A stretch of 64,000 nt of DNA from Blasia pusilla (Eukaryota; Marchantiophyta; Marchantiopsida; Blasiales). The translations under genes were made by a program, and so were the position numbers. The stretch covers positions 34,472,001-34,536,000 of the forward strand of contig CM114274.1 in assembly GCA_050084515.1 (NCBI GenBank), written 5' to 3'. Shown here one piece after another: positions 13,027-23,870 of the stretch; position 1 is the first letter of the stretch, and every line of letters begins with the position of its first letter. The notes beneath the pieces were generated by a model that saw only the letters and a list, made by a program, of their open reading frames with translations, had not been told where the DNA came from and made no database searches.

Positions 13027-14426
13027 GGACCAACCACACCTGCAACCGTTTTCCTTTTAGCAAGACGCTCAACCTCAAGGGTCTACGTCTTAACTCCACC
13101 TCATACGCATCTAGTAATGTATTCCCCAAGACTTCGTCAATGCCATCCATTTTGCACATAGTGAAATTCTCCTTCAACTCGAATACCCCGCATCCTACGG
13201 TCAACCCCAAGACCAACTCAGAAGTCCGATGAGACTCGCCTCCTGCAAATCCTACTCGAATGGGCTCATCCGCCTTAGAGGTAGACAACCCCAGTTCCTT
13301 CACAATTCTCGGGCTTAGGAAGGAGTGCGAAGCACTTGTATCCACGAGCAACAACACATCGTGATCAGCAATCTTGGATCTTAGGTACACCAAATTGTGC
13401 GTCCTCTTGGTGACTTGAAGGGACGTCTCGAGATCACCCGCCAACAGATGCTTAGCAGCAAACCCAATCATACTCCCATTACTAGCCTTCGGTTTTGAAC
13501 ACACTTTCGCCAGGTACCCCGGTTCGCCACAGTTATAGCATATGACCTTGCCGTTCCAGGACTTTGAGTGTTGTCCTCCTCTCGGCTTCGCATGAAGTTC
13601 CACTCGTTTCGCTGCCGAGGCAGACGACTCTCCAGGATTGTGCTGGCCCCCACTCCACACTCTTTTGAACGCCTCCTTATTTTTCGACTTCTTCGAAAAA
13701 CCTTTTGGCTCAAAGGGTTTTTGGTTTGACTTCATTGTCCCCAATCCGCTCCGCTAGCTTCAGAAGATCCGCTCAGGTATCTGGCAACGTTGGCATTGGA
13801 TAAAGGGCCTTTTTCGAATGCCCTTTATCGAATGCCCTTTATGCCCCTTGAGCGCTTGGCTTGAGTCCACTAATGAAGATAGTCTTCTTCGCATGCTCAT
13901 CCATCTTCGGAAGAGAAGTCAGTTTTGCACTAAACTCCGTCACATACGTGCTTAAGGAACCACTCTGCCGCATCCGCACGCATTCCACCGTGTTCCGCAA
14001 CCCTTGGTACTCCAGAGTGAATAGATAACCAATCAACACCTTAAACTCCTCCCAACTCAGAGGTGACTCTCCGGTCAGATATTCCTCTCATTGAGCTGTC
14101 CACCATTGTAGCGCATGATCCTTCAGGAAAGTAACGGCTACCGTCACCTTGTCCTGCTTAGCTGCTCTCTGCCCCTCGAAGTACAGTTCCAATTCCATAA
14201 GGAAATCCTTCACTTTCCGTGAGCGCCCAACCCCAGTGAATGGCGTGGGTAGGTTTGTCTTGCAGAGCTTTTTGCCCGCACCCGGAGTTTGGGTGGCCTC
14301 TAACTCTGCAATCCGCTGGCTTTGCTGGGACATTTGCTCTACCAACAACTTCAACAAGTCCAACGTCTGCCTTGACTCAATAAGTTCACATTGGTTTGGG
14401 CCCGATCGCCTCGCGGAAGGATTCAT
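12842..14426 (-). pseudogene. Chromovirus gag and protease, disrupted
   Basis: Gag begins MNPSARRSGPNQ at 14426 with a coiled-coil-like LLKLLVEQMSQQSQRIAELEA segment. The capsid core follows up to WWTAQ, where a single TGA (about 14088) interrupts an otherwise continuing frame (EEYLTGESPLSWEEF). A 14-bp tandem duplication (gaatgccctttat) near 13816 coincides with another break. The frame 13744-12842 carries a zinc knuckle CYNCGEPGYLAKVC, where Tyr replaces the usual His, and an aspartic protease whose active site reads VDTSAS instead of the usual D-T/S-G. Both changes should impair function. The protease frame overlaps the RT frame by about 185 bases in a different phase, a frameshift relative to the usual continuous polyprotein. 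Confidence 0.8.
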
Positions 14427-14699
14427 CTATGGAACGTCCTCACGTGTGGCATTCAGCTCTTCAGGAGTCTCCGTCTCCTCCATAGCATCACGGTCCGACA
14501 TTGGTTCCTCTCTTGATTCACGTGGCTTGATTCGGCGCTTCTTGGGTTGTTCTCCCTCGATCGCCATTTTCAAGCCAACTCACTCAGATTTCTTCCTCAT
14601 TTCTTGCGTCCCTCCTCGAGCGTTTGAGTCTAGCCGCTACCTTGAGTTTTCCCAAGCATCCGTTGATCCCACGACCCCAAGTTCTCGCTCACCAAGGAT

Positions 14700-14715
14700 T
14701 AGCTCTAATACGACT
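14700..14715 (-). other. Primer-binding site (tRNA-Met type, degenerate)
   Basis: Immediately inside the 5' LTR the minus strand reads TCGTATTAGAGCT. This resembles TGGTATCAGAGC, the sequence complementary to the 3' end of plant initiator tRNA-Met that primes most plant gypsy elements. It carries two substitutions. Confidence 0.65.
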
Positions 14716-15643
14716 TGTCGGATCTACACCCAAACACGCACTCTCATTTGTCGGGTCTGGGCCAACCAGAGTTCCAACCCACCAAGTTCTCAACTCGACG
14801 TCTCATCAAGCTCAACCTTCCTTACTTCCTAGTTTCCAAAACATGGCAAGTCCTTCAAAACTTGGAACATATTTCCTGATTAGTCCAAGAACCTAAAACG
14901 ACACTAACACGCCTAGCGATCCCAACTGTTCAATGGATCTCGTGTGAGTTCCAAAATGAGACCCAAGTAATTGAGTCAGCGGGGTGAAATCCAAGAGGGA
15001 TGTCTAAAATCGCCTCCATAGACTTGGTTCAGGTTTTCCAACCCAACCCCAAACTCTCGATCCCTTCCATGCCCTTGAGCCACCCCGTGGTGCCCAAAGT
15101 GGGGTTTGAGTTCCAAGCACTCTTGAAGGCATTCCCCCTTACTAGTAATTATGGGGTTTTCCAATAAAAATCCCCCCTTTGGAAAAGGAGGGTGGGCCCT
15201 TCGTTGTGGCCCTCAACCCGACTCTACTTACAATCGTTTATGGGTTGTTTCTTAGCCACTGCTTATGCGTTGCAAAGATCTTTAGTGCGTTTGAACCGTC
15301 TTTTCATAAGTCTTCCAACGCATCCTTGTTTGATCCAAACGCATCTTGGTGCTAAAAGTTATGGCCATAATTACAGTCGGAAACTCTCAAACGCTAGTGG
15401 CGTTCCAAATGGGGATTCTTCCTTTGGCAACCCACTTCCTAGACTCAACTCCTTTCAAGTCTTGTTCCATGTTTGGTCCAGGTTTCTCAGTCACGACCAT
15501 AACATCTGAAACGCGGAGCCTCGCTTACGTCCCGTCTCTTGTCTCTCCTTCGAGACCACTCCAAGGGGCAAACCATCTTAGCGTGAGTCTGCTAGTGTTC
15601 CGATGTTCCGCTTTGGCACTTGTTTGGTCATGAGGGTCATGAA
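14716..15643 (-). repeat. 5' LTR of the chromovirus
   Basis: Direct repeat partner of 8389-9313, in the same orientation. Its left end (plus strand tgtcggatctacaccc) gives a CA terminus on the minus strand next to the primer-binding site. Its right end is mutated (gggtcatgaaa where the partner has gggtcgcgaca). Confidence 0.85.
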
Positions 15644-16560
15644 ATCTTGAACCTTTTGTGTCACTCTTGAGTGTATGGCTTTGGGATTGCTTTTTCTTTC
15701 AATGAGAGTGGATCACCCCTCTTGGGAGAGTAGCTTGACCATGATCTATTCTTCGAGAGATTTCTAGAGTGTGGTGTGTGTGTGGAGATGAGAGGTTTGT
15801 CACCTTAGAGAGTGTAGTCATACTAAAATAGTGAATGTTATGGCTTGTTACTTTCTAATGAGAGTGGATTACCCTCTTGGGAGAATAATTCGCCAAAACC
15901 CATTCTTGAGGAGAGTAGAGAATGTCTGTCAAACATGGATAGGAGTGGAGCACGAGTTGTGCTTGATTTTCCTTTCCTCAATCCATACCATGTCAAGATA
16001 CTATTTGTAGATAGGCACTGGTTCATTCGCTATTTAGTTTTCATTATGGGGAGGCGTTCATGAACCAGATTATTCAATCTCCAACTCCGGTGATCCTTCT
16101 TATCATCACATATGGAAGGACATGGGATTGTACTTTGTATGTCCTTATATAGCGATCCATGGACGTCAATAGGCCTGCTCAAGTAGGGTTTAATACTAGT
16201 TGTGCTATCTTCCTTGTGTACAAGGGTAAAGTAGTTTATAGGGATTTTATAATTAAGAATTTCGAGGCCCAATGTTACGAAGAAGTGATCGCCTCGGTAC
16301 TTCCATTTGTGATACCTGTTGTGAGAGAATGGAGAATATACATAATAATCTTGTATTGAAAAAGGAAAACTTATTAGAGAGTTCACCTTGCATAGACCAC
16401 GTCTGCCACAGTTAGAAGGCATGCCCTTACTCGAAGAAAGGCTCTCGACATGATAAATGGTGCTTCCACTAAGAGATCTTTGAGGCGGTAGATTGTGTTT
16501 GCAAGTTGGAGTCTTATCTAGATGGCTACTTTTGATAGTACTTCATCAATGGGAACTGAG
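15644..16560. other. No gene; imperfect direct repeat
   Basis: Two related segments (about 15680-15762 and 15843-15918) share atgagagtggatyacc and ctcttgggagartar, roughly 160 bases apart. They are probably a diverged tandem duplication, perhaps in the LTR or leader of the gypsy element that follows. No supported coding sequence. Confidence 0.4.
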
Positions 16561-16593
16561 GGAGCTGAGGATCTTCTCCAAACTTAGACAACA

Positions 16594-19490
16594 TTGTTGA
16601 GCCAACAAGGAGGAGTTCACATAGGAGAGCAAAGATCAACAAGGGCTCTTCAAGCGATTGTAAAGAAGTTGGGGAGATTTGATGGGAGGAACATCACCAA
16701 GTATGTTCGAGAGTACGTTTGTGAGATGGTGGTAAACCGTGTATCTGAAGGTGATATGGTATCAAGTTTTGAGTTAGTTGTAATACCAGAGATTCGTAGT
16801 CAAGTAAAGAAGTTGAGAACAGAAAATCCAACCTCATGGGAGGAGTATGAGCAGTTTCTGAAAGGAGAATTCTTTGATGATGATGTGGATCAGGTGACTA
16901 AGAGAAGTTTTTTTAGAATGGATAGAGCAACGTCCAAGGAAGGGAATGACTCCAAATGAACTATTGCGTGAATTTGAGAAGCGGTTTTTTCAGCTTTCTT
17001 CTTCCGGAAGAGCAACTCTAGACTTGAAGAAGACTGAGTTATTCCTTGAGGCGGCTGACGAGAATTTGGAGGACAAGATTTTCATAATGTTGGCGGACAA
17101 GACCGAAGAAGGAGGTGTCAACACTAATTGGAAGAAAGTGGAAGAAGCTATTTCTATCCTTACAAAGAAAAATCGAAGTAGAGGTAGAACCGCACTATTC
17201 AAGTCGGAGGTATTAATCCATTGCCTAAGCCCGTTTCAACAAAACTTGAAGATTCTACTATAGATGAGTTGGTGAAAGGTTTGAGAGAATTGAGAGTAGA
17301 AATGGCTGACTATCTATCATCTGATTGGATGGGATGATCCATTGGAAGCTGGGTGTGTTAAAGCATACCTAGCACAAGAGAAACATGTGAGTTGGCAAGA
17401 TGCTAGTGTGGAGGAGAAGAGGAGATGCGACAATGATGGTGTTGATCTCAAGGAAGCTGCAAGAAGAGCGAGGACCGCAAGAAGGAAAGGGCAGCCAGAG
17501 GCGCAACAATCAAGAGAAGAAGGGCCTTCTACATCTGAATCTATGATGGATTCTCAAATGAAAGAAGATGGAATGAAGGAGAAAAAATTGAGGTCTTCTC
17601 AAGAGATCAATGGTAAGACTCCTACATACAAGTTGCAATCTGATATAGAGACAAGCACAAATTTAAAGGAGATTCTTGAGCACAGTATTTTGGATGCGAA
17701 AATAGAGTTTTCTTTGAGGGAAGTCTTGGGCATAGCCAAATGTGACTTTCATGAGTTGATCATAGATGTGATCAAAAGGAAAAGGCAGATGACTGCACAT
17801 ATGGTGATGGTGAGGGCATTGGATACTGACATCATAGAATAAGAAGATGAAGAGCTTTGCCAAGTTTTTGGACAAAAGCTTGACTTACAAGGAGAAGAGG
17901 CGAGAGTAGGAGAAGCCTTCACAGAACAAGGTGAAGAAAGACACAATGGTGGACACTATTCTTGGTCATATTGGGCGCGTGCAACGACGGAGGCTAGAGT
18001 TCGACTCGGCTCTCTCCAAGAGTCAGTTCTGGCTCTCATTGATCATGGTTTGGAGATCAACATCATATCGCGAAGTGTATACGACAAAGGGATGTGGCCA
18101 ATTGATACATGACACGGATGGGTACTACGAGCGGCTAACAACCAAAAAGGTGAACTATACGGTGCTTGTCCATCCGTCAAAACCCGTATTGGAGATGTGT
18201 TAATTGAGAAAATTTTCTTTGTTCAGAATGGAGCTGCTTATCTTGTGATTCTTGGGCAACCGTACATCATAGCATCTAGAATGGAGACCAAAGTTATGGA
18301 TGATGGCTCTCATTATGCCCGTATTAGAAATCATGATGGAACAAGATCGGTTCAATTCCTTACTATACGAGTAGGTCATGAAAGGAACAAGGAGAAGTTG
18401 AGAGATGGTCCTATGAAGGTAGAAGGAGTTTTCGGATTTTTAGTTAGCACTCCTGTAGAGCGGGGATATGGGAGCGTAGAGAAAAGAAAGAGTCTTCCAC
18501 TAGCAGAAGGGGAATAATCATATATGTTTAGGTGTGCATTTTCTCAATGTTTTTCTTCGTGGTCTAGTAGATTCCAATTGATGAAAGAAATGAATGAAAA
18601 AAAAGAGGTTTTATGGAAAAAAAAGGGTTTGTTAAAATATGAGGGTGTTCTATTAGATGAAGAGTTCATTAGTGGGATGTATGAAGAAGAGGGTTTTGGA
18701 GATAGTCTTGAAGAGGTGTTTATCCAGATGAGCACCGATTCGGTGAATACAAGTGTGATTACAATTCACTTGGGTGAGTTACATGAAGAAATATCAAGGT
18801 TCATGGAAGGAGAAAATGAATATGAATCACGAAGAAGGAAGCGGATGGGCACGAGTTTGAGTCTAACGAACATTCCATGGAGGCACAAGTGCACACAAAA
18901 TACAAGACGGTGGCCCGGAAGGTGAAACCAATGGCTACTCAACTAACGGAGGGTTGTGGGAGACAAGTAGAACGTGCATCAATGAAGCCAAGTCTGCAGG
19001 ATGTGAGGAAGACATGACACAAGTTCACAAAAGAGACGCTAGATCGTCTGCAAATTGGAGGGGGTGAGTTTCTCACAAAAATTGAAAGGAAAAGTTTTCG
19101 GGAGATGTTACGGAGACATGGTAAGGCCTTCTATTTTACTATACAAGAAATTGGTTGTGTAGACACGAGTGTAGTGGAACCGATGGTAATTTTCACAGTT
19201 CCACATGTGCCTTGGGATTTGAAACCCATAACAGTACCACGAGCTATGATTCCCAAGATGATTGAGTTATTGAAGGAGAAGATGCAGATGAGTTCACTAT
19301 GCCGAAGAAATCAAGAGCTCTCCGGTTCATTCAAGATATGTAACCAGAAAATAAGGTAACAATTTGAAATATGGGAGCGGGGCCTAGAATAGATGAAGTC
19401 GCAAAAGCTTTTGCAGCGCGTGCTATCTATTCGATAGGAGATTTGCACTCGGGATATGATCAATTCCAATTAGCTATGGAGAGTCCGTGA
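16594..19490 (+). pseudogene. Ty3/gypsy gag-PR-RT remnant (family 2)
   Basis: Gag-like frames at 16594-16959 and 16946-17263 are followed by a lysine/glutamate-rich linker (17342-17842). A retropepsin-like region follows (about 18000-18380), where ALIDHGLEINIISRSVY places Asp-His-Gly at the catalytic position (18041-18049) and VILGQPYI matches the distal flap/C-terminal motif. A charged linker (18524-18925) leads to the start of a reverse transcriptase (19105-19490) with VPHVPWDLKPI, PKKSRALRFIQDM and GDLHSGYDQFQLAMES. The RT stops there, at the boundary with the next gypsy copy, so the element is truncated before its YxDD box. Frames are broken by shifts and stops. It is distinct from the chromovirus and from family 1. 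Confidence 0.72.
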
Positions 19491-19499
19491 CGTGATGTT

Positions 19500-22400
19500 G
19501 CTTTAGACAGAGAAGCCCATATTAAAGGTGGCCTTCGAGTTGTCTGAGAGGATAGAGGTCAACATGAGTGAAGAGTAGGTGGTAACCATAAGATTCGACG
19601 AATCCATGAGTATGAATCGTCCTACATGTGCCCCAACATGCAACTATATCATGCTCGCATGATTTAGTTGCATGACGGATGGGCCTAGAGAGCATGATGA
19701 GTATCGTGAGCCAATGAGGCAACGGTCCGTACCGACATACGTTTCCCAACAAGGATTGGTGATGGCATGTTGGACATATGGTGGGCACCATTGGCAAAGC
19801 AATTGCCCATAAAATTGTCGAGGGTCTACGATGCCTTCGAGTATTTAGGAGCCACTTATGATGGCCACCAAAATTGCAGTGTGACCATTGTCATTGATAT
19901 GGTCACACTAGGGATAGTTGTTTTAATCTTCATCGAGAGCTACGTCCACAAGTAGGCCAAGGGCTTGGGGCTGAGAGAGTTGATGAAGATCGAGGAGTTG
20001 ACAACAATGGTGGCATGGTTCCACCACCAATTAGAGGAGATGGAGGACGTGGAGCCGATGTGGTGCTCCTCACTCACATCGATCAATTGGAGCAAAAAGT
20101 GGCTACCATAACGATAATGCAACCAGTGACAAGTATAAAGCCAAGAATAGCTAATGTGGCTCCAACCTCCACATTGTATCATATATAGGGGAGGATTATG
20201 TGGGGTTGTGCACTGTGGCTCAAGTAGAGGTTGTTGCGGTGAGACGAATTCCGATAGGTATGTCATGCCCACCCATGAGGAGATCTTTGATGTGATTGGG
20301 CATGCAAAGGTCTCCAGTTCATTGGATTTGCGAGCTAGATACCACTAGTTGCCTATAAGATTGGAGGACAGGCAAAAGACGACATTTTTAGGCATTGATC
20401 CTCATGGGAAGGATTATTTGTACCAGTGGCGGTTCTTACCATTCAGGTTAAAGAACGCCTCGACTGAGTTTCAGAAGATCATGGATAGGATCTTGGCAGG
20501 TCTGGAGTTTGCTAGGTGTTATATTGATGACATCGTAGCTTTTAGCGCCACGGTAGAGGAGCATGAGCGACATCTAGAGGAGGTGTTTCGATGATTGCTG
20601 TTACATGGGCTGAAGGTACATCTAGGCAAGTGCAAGTTCTTCTACGACCAGATTGAGTACTTGGGTCATACGATATACCCAAAGGGGCCTTAGTATGCAG
20701 CAGACAAAGGTCGAGGCTATTTCTTGCATTCCATGCTCTACAATTATGAGTCTGGTTTGTGCCTTCATGGGATTGGCGAACTTCTATCAACGGTACATCA
20801 AGGGTTTTAGTTCGATTGCAAAGCCGCTAACCTTGCTGACCAAGGTGGATCAGGAGGGGCATTGGGGGGGTGAGCGGAGAGAGCATTTCAGCTGCTCAAG
20901 GATAGATTGACGTCTACGCCCATATTGAGGAGATCGATCAAGGGGCGTCCTTAGCATGTTAGGGCTTGGATCCGTACTCACCTAAGATGACGATGATGGT
21001 AGATAGCTCATGGTGGGTTACACTAATGGCTCAAACAATGCTGCTGGAGGTGAAGTATAGCTCGTATGAGGATAAGTACTTGGCTGCGGTCTGGGCTGTC
21101 GCACATTTTAGGTGTTATTTATTTGGCAATCCCTTTACCATCATTACTGATGATCAACCACTTAAGTGGTTGATGGAGTCCGACAAGCTTACATGGAAGC
21201 TTGCGAGGTGGGCTCTTTTGTTGCAGGAGTATGACTTCCAGGTGGGGCATAGACATGGGATGCTCAACCAGGATGCACATGGTTTGAGACGTAATCCATG
21301 CCCGAGTTAGCGAGATACAACTTGATCTCATTAGCATGGTGAGAGTGATGAGGAGTTGCTGCTAGGATGGCATATGTCAAACTATTTGGGCTTGTTGACT
21401 ATGGAGAGCCAGATTGATGAGATTTCAATGGCGAGGTTTGATGGAGAGTCCTTAGACCTAGAGGTTAGTGAGGAGACGAGAGATGGCCGAGATATTCACG
21501 ACGATGGAGTGGTCTTGGAATACTTGCGTATTGGTAGCGTCGCGAGCACAGTGGATGCTAGAGAGCGGGATCGGATCCTACAACAAGCCAGACGGTTCCA
21601 ATGGGAAGGGATACATGTGTTGTGAGTTTGGAAGGATGGTAGAGTACGTATAGTGCCTCATCCTTAGCAGAGAGCACGTTTGGTGCGTCATGCCCATGAG
21701 GAGTTGGATCATTTTGGAGTGAAGCGGACATACAACTTGCTCTAGATATAGTATTGATGGCGAGGCATGCAGATTGACATTCAACAGTTTGTTGCCAAAT
21801 GCATGGTTTGTGATTGAGTCCGAGCATCATTCAATGCTCCAACTCCACAATTGCATCCACTTCCGATCATGGGTTTAGGTTATAGATGGAGTTTGGATTT
21901 TGTAGGACCTTTATCTTTGACGGAGCGCCATAGTGGTTATGTGTTGATGATGGTCGAGCACTTCTCGAAGTGGATAGAGCTAGTTTCATTGCCTGACAAA
22001 GCGAGTGAGGGAGTAGCGTATGCCTTCCTAGATCCAGTGTTGAGTTATTACGGTGCACCGGTTAAGATGTTGACAAACCAGGGTACGGAGTTTCGCAGGG
22101 AGTTTTGGCCTTGTGTGATCAAGCGTTGATCGACCACTGCATCACTCCGCGAGATCATGTTGAGGTGGATGGACTAGCGGAGAGGGTTGTGCAAATGGTG
22201 AAGAGAGGATTACGCAAGTATGGTTTGCAGAGAGATCACATAGGAGATTGGGACCTCTAGTTTCCGTGGTTGGCGATGAGATATAGATTCAGCACACATG
22301 CATCCTTAGCATCTTTCTCACAGTTCTTGCTACTTTATGGCTGAGAACCAGATTTATCTACGGCTATTCGTGGAGATGTTGGTGAGGTGTTGAACCTTGA

Positions 22401-22945
22401 TGACCATGATGTATGGATGCGAGCATATTCTCAGAGGGTTGAGTTTTTTTGAGAGGGATGCCCATGGCGTTTGAGAACTTGGTGATTGCGCATCATCGAG
22501 ATACGTTGAGGTATGCGACTTTTCGAGGAGATGGTTATTGACCTACTATCCAGAGGTTTCATCAAGGAGACTATGTCTACTTGTAGTAGATGACACCCAC
22601 AACGTTGGATGTGACTGCAAGGTGCACCATTTTGAGAGTGCGTGAGATTTTGCCATTCGGTGTTCTCTTATTGGAGGGACGCGATGGTATGGTTTGGAAG
22701 GACCATGTGCATAATTGTGCGCCATGTCATCTTCCAAAAATTGATGGTTCTGTTGATCTGAGCTTAGCAGTAGTTCTTGAATGCTTGCGATTTATGTTGT
22801 GTGGTTCTGCGCGTGGTGTAGCCACTATGCTAGTCTGTGATGGATGTTTGAGAGGATGGCATATGGCATGTCTCACGCCACCTCTCACTAGGGTTCCTCA
22901 GGGATGATGGATGTGTCCCAAATATACATATAGTAGTTATTTATA
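19500..22945 (+). pseudogene. Ty3/gypsy gag-RT-RNase H-integrase-PHD remnant (family 1, copy B)
   Basis: The left part is gag: the segment with RIEVNMSEE resembles copy A, and two degenerate zinc knuckles (about 19765-19920, second one CDHCHxYGHTRDSCF) match copy C. An internal deletion then joins gag directly to mid-RT (20250, DRYVMPTHEEIFDVIGH), removing protease and whatever lay before RT. RT has YIDDI at 20520-20534. RNase H-like sequence spans about 20990-21310. Integrase has the zinc region (21690-21815), DFVGPL with the first Asp at 21896, and NQGTEF at 22076, where Asn replaces the second catalytic Asp. After a shift, DGLAERVVQMVKRG supplies the Glu region. A PHD-finger-like domain ends the frame. 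Many stops are TAG in place of an expected CAG, for example where YHQLP reads YH-stop-LP at 20346. Confidence 0.82.
22790..22945 (+). other. PHD-finger-like domain at the integrase C-terminus
   Basis: The reading LCGSARGVATMLVCDGC, then RGWHMACLTPPL, then WMCPKY follows the C4HC3 spacing of a PHD finger. The CDGC pair, His, following Cys and W-x-C are in place. Two ligands are substituted: the first Cys of the first pair is Phe (FMLC), and the last Cys is Tyr (CPKY). An in-frame TGA at 22906-22908 lies just before WMCP. PHD fingers read histone H3 tails, often H3K4 methylation, so by position this would play the targeting role that chromodomains play in chromoviruses. That role is inference. 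Confidence 0.65.
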
Positions 22946-23081
22946 GATTTTGAGTTATGGTTGTGACATGGATGACAAGAAGGCGACTAACGATGGGGCC
23001 ACATGAGCATCCGAGAGATGTATGACATGGTAGGTAGGCATATATGGCTATGTGGAGTTAGAGAGACCTAACCATCAACTA

Positions 23082-23216
23082 GGGGGGATTGGAGATATTT
23101 TGGTACTTCTTGTCTTGTTTTTTGGATGCCATGAGTTAGCATGGGATCGTGCGTGTTTGTGTGTATGTTTGTTGACAATAATATATGTTGTGTAGCGATA
23201 TATATATATGGCCACG
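23082..23216 (+). repeat. 3' end repeat R1 of copy B
   Basis: Begins attggagatattttggtac and ends at the LTR start. A second copy (R2) lies at 23735-23870 on the far side of the LTR. The two share nearly all of their length with scattered substitutions. A related pair flanks the LTR of copy C. Confidence 0.7.
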
Positions 23217-23735
23217 ACAATTATCACGACTTTCAGGATAGATCGGCGAGATCTAGTAGACCGCCTTCGGGGATACTATAGGACAGCCTCAAGAGGTCGA
23301 GGATGACCTGTTGAGGCCATGTACAACCTGCGAGAGCAAGTTTTCCCTTCGTTTCGGCTCATTTGGAGCCATATAAATAAGCTTACTATTTCAGGAAAGT
23401 TTTCATTTGGAGCATAGTTGAATTTCTACTTTGGGAAGTGGCCGTTGACCCGCTGCAACATGTCAAGAGCCAAGGAGGTGACCTACGAGCAAAGGTTACC
23501 GAGGAGAGAGCTTGGGAGAGGGAAAGAGGGTATACCTCAAGGAGAGAGAGCTTGAGAGCTCATTCTCTCTTTGTTGAACCTCTTGGCATGAGGCGGCGGA
23601 GCTATGGTCTTGCTTGCCTTGTGAGTGTAACCCAAGCTTATCATTAGGAGAGTGGGTTTGGTTTGACATTGAGATAGACATGTGAGAGTGCACACATTGA
23701 GAGTTATGGTGTTGAGAGAGATTGGATCGCATTTT
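23217..23735 (+). repeat. LTR of gypsy family 1 (copy B), truncated
   Basis: Starts with a degenerate TGTCAC terminus (ttatcacgactttcagg) and matches the reverse complement of 4105-3590. It stops in the middle of the longer LTR seen at 3270-4105 and 38230-38985, where it joins the R2 repeat directly. Confidence 0.7.
23366..23381 (+). promoter_or_regulatory. LTR core promoter (TATA box)
   Basis: The block ggagccatataaataag sits in the LTR and is conserved as ggagccatatagataaa in the copy A LTR (minus strand, near 3945). It is the likely element promoter. Confidence 0.45.
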
Positions 23736-23870
23736 ATTGGAGATATTTTGGTACTTCTTGTCTTGTTGTTTAGATGCCATGAGTTAGCATGGGACTGTAC
23801 GTGATTGTGTGTATGTTTGTTGACAGCGATGTATGTTGTGTAGCGATGTGTGTGCCTACGACAACTCGCC
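23735..23870 (+). repeat. Second copy R2 of the copy B 3' end repeat
   Basis: Repeats 23082-23216, from attggagatattttggtac to tacgacaa, and ends where the LTR would begin again. See the finding on duplicated element ends. Confidence 0.7.

Larger units (their letters stand above)
8389..15643 (-). mobile_element. Ty3/gypsy chromovirus, near complete but decayed
   Basis: A 7.25 kb element on the minus strand with all structural landmarks. It has 5' LTR (14716-15643), degenerate tRNA-Met-type primer-binding site (14700-14715), gag-PR (14426-12842), pol with RT, RNase H and integrase, a C-terminal chromodomain (10005-10190), a polypurine tract (9314-9327) and 3' LTR (8389-9313). The two LTRs are clearly homologous but carry many substitutions and small indels, so the insertion is not recent. 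Several frameshifts and in-frame stops make it non-autonomous. Domain order PR-RT-RH-IN-chromodomain identifies the chromovirus branch. I could not assign a target-site duplication with confidence. Confidence 0.88.

Noticed and set aside
14149-14832. 227-codon plus-strand frame opposite the chromovirus gag
   Set aside because: Antisense shadow of gag and the leader; no domain.
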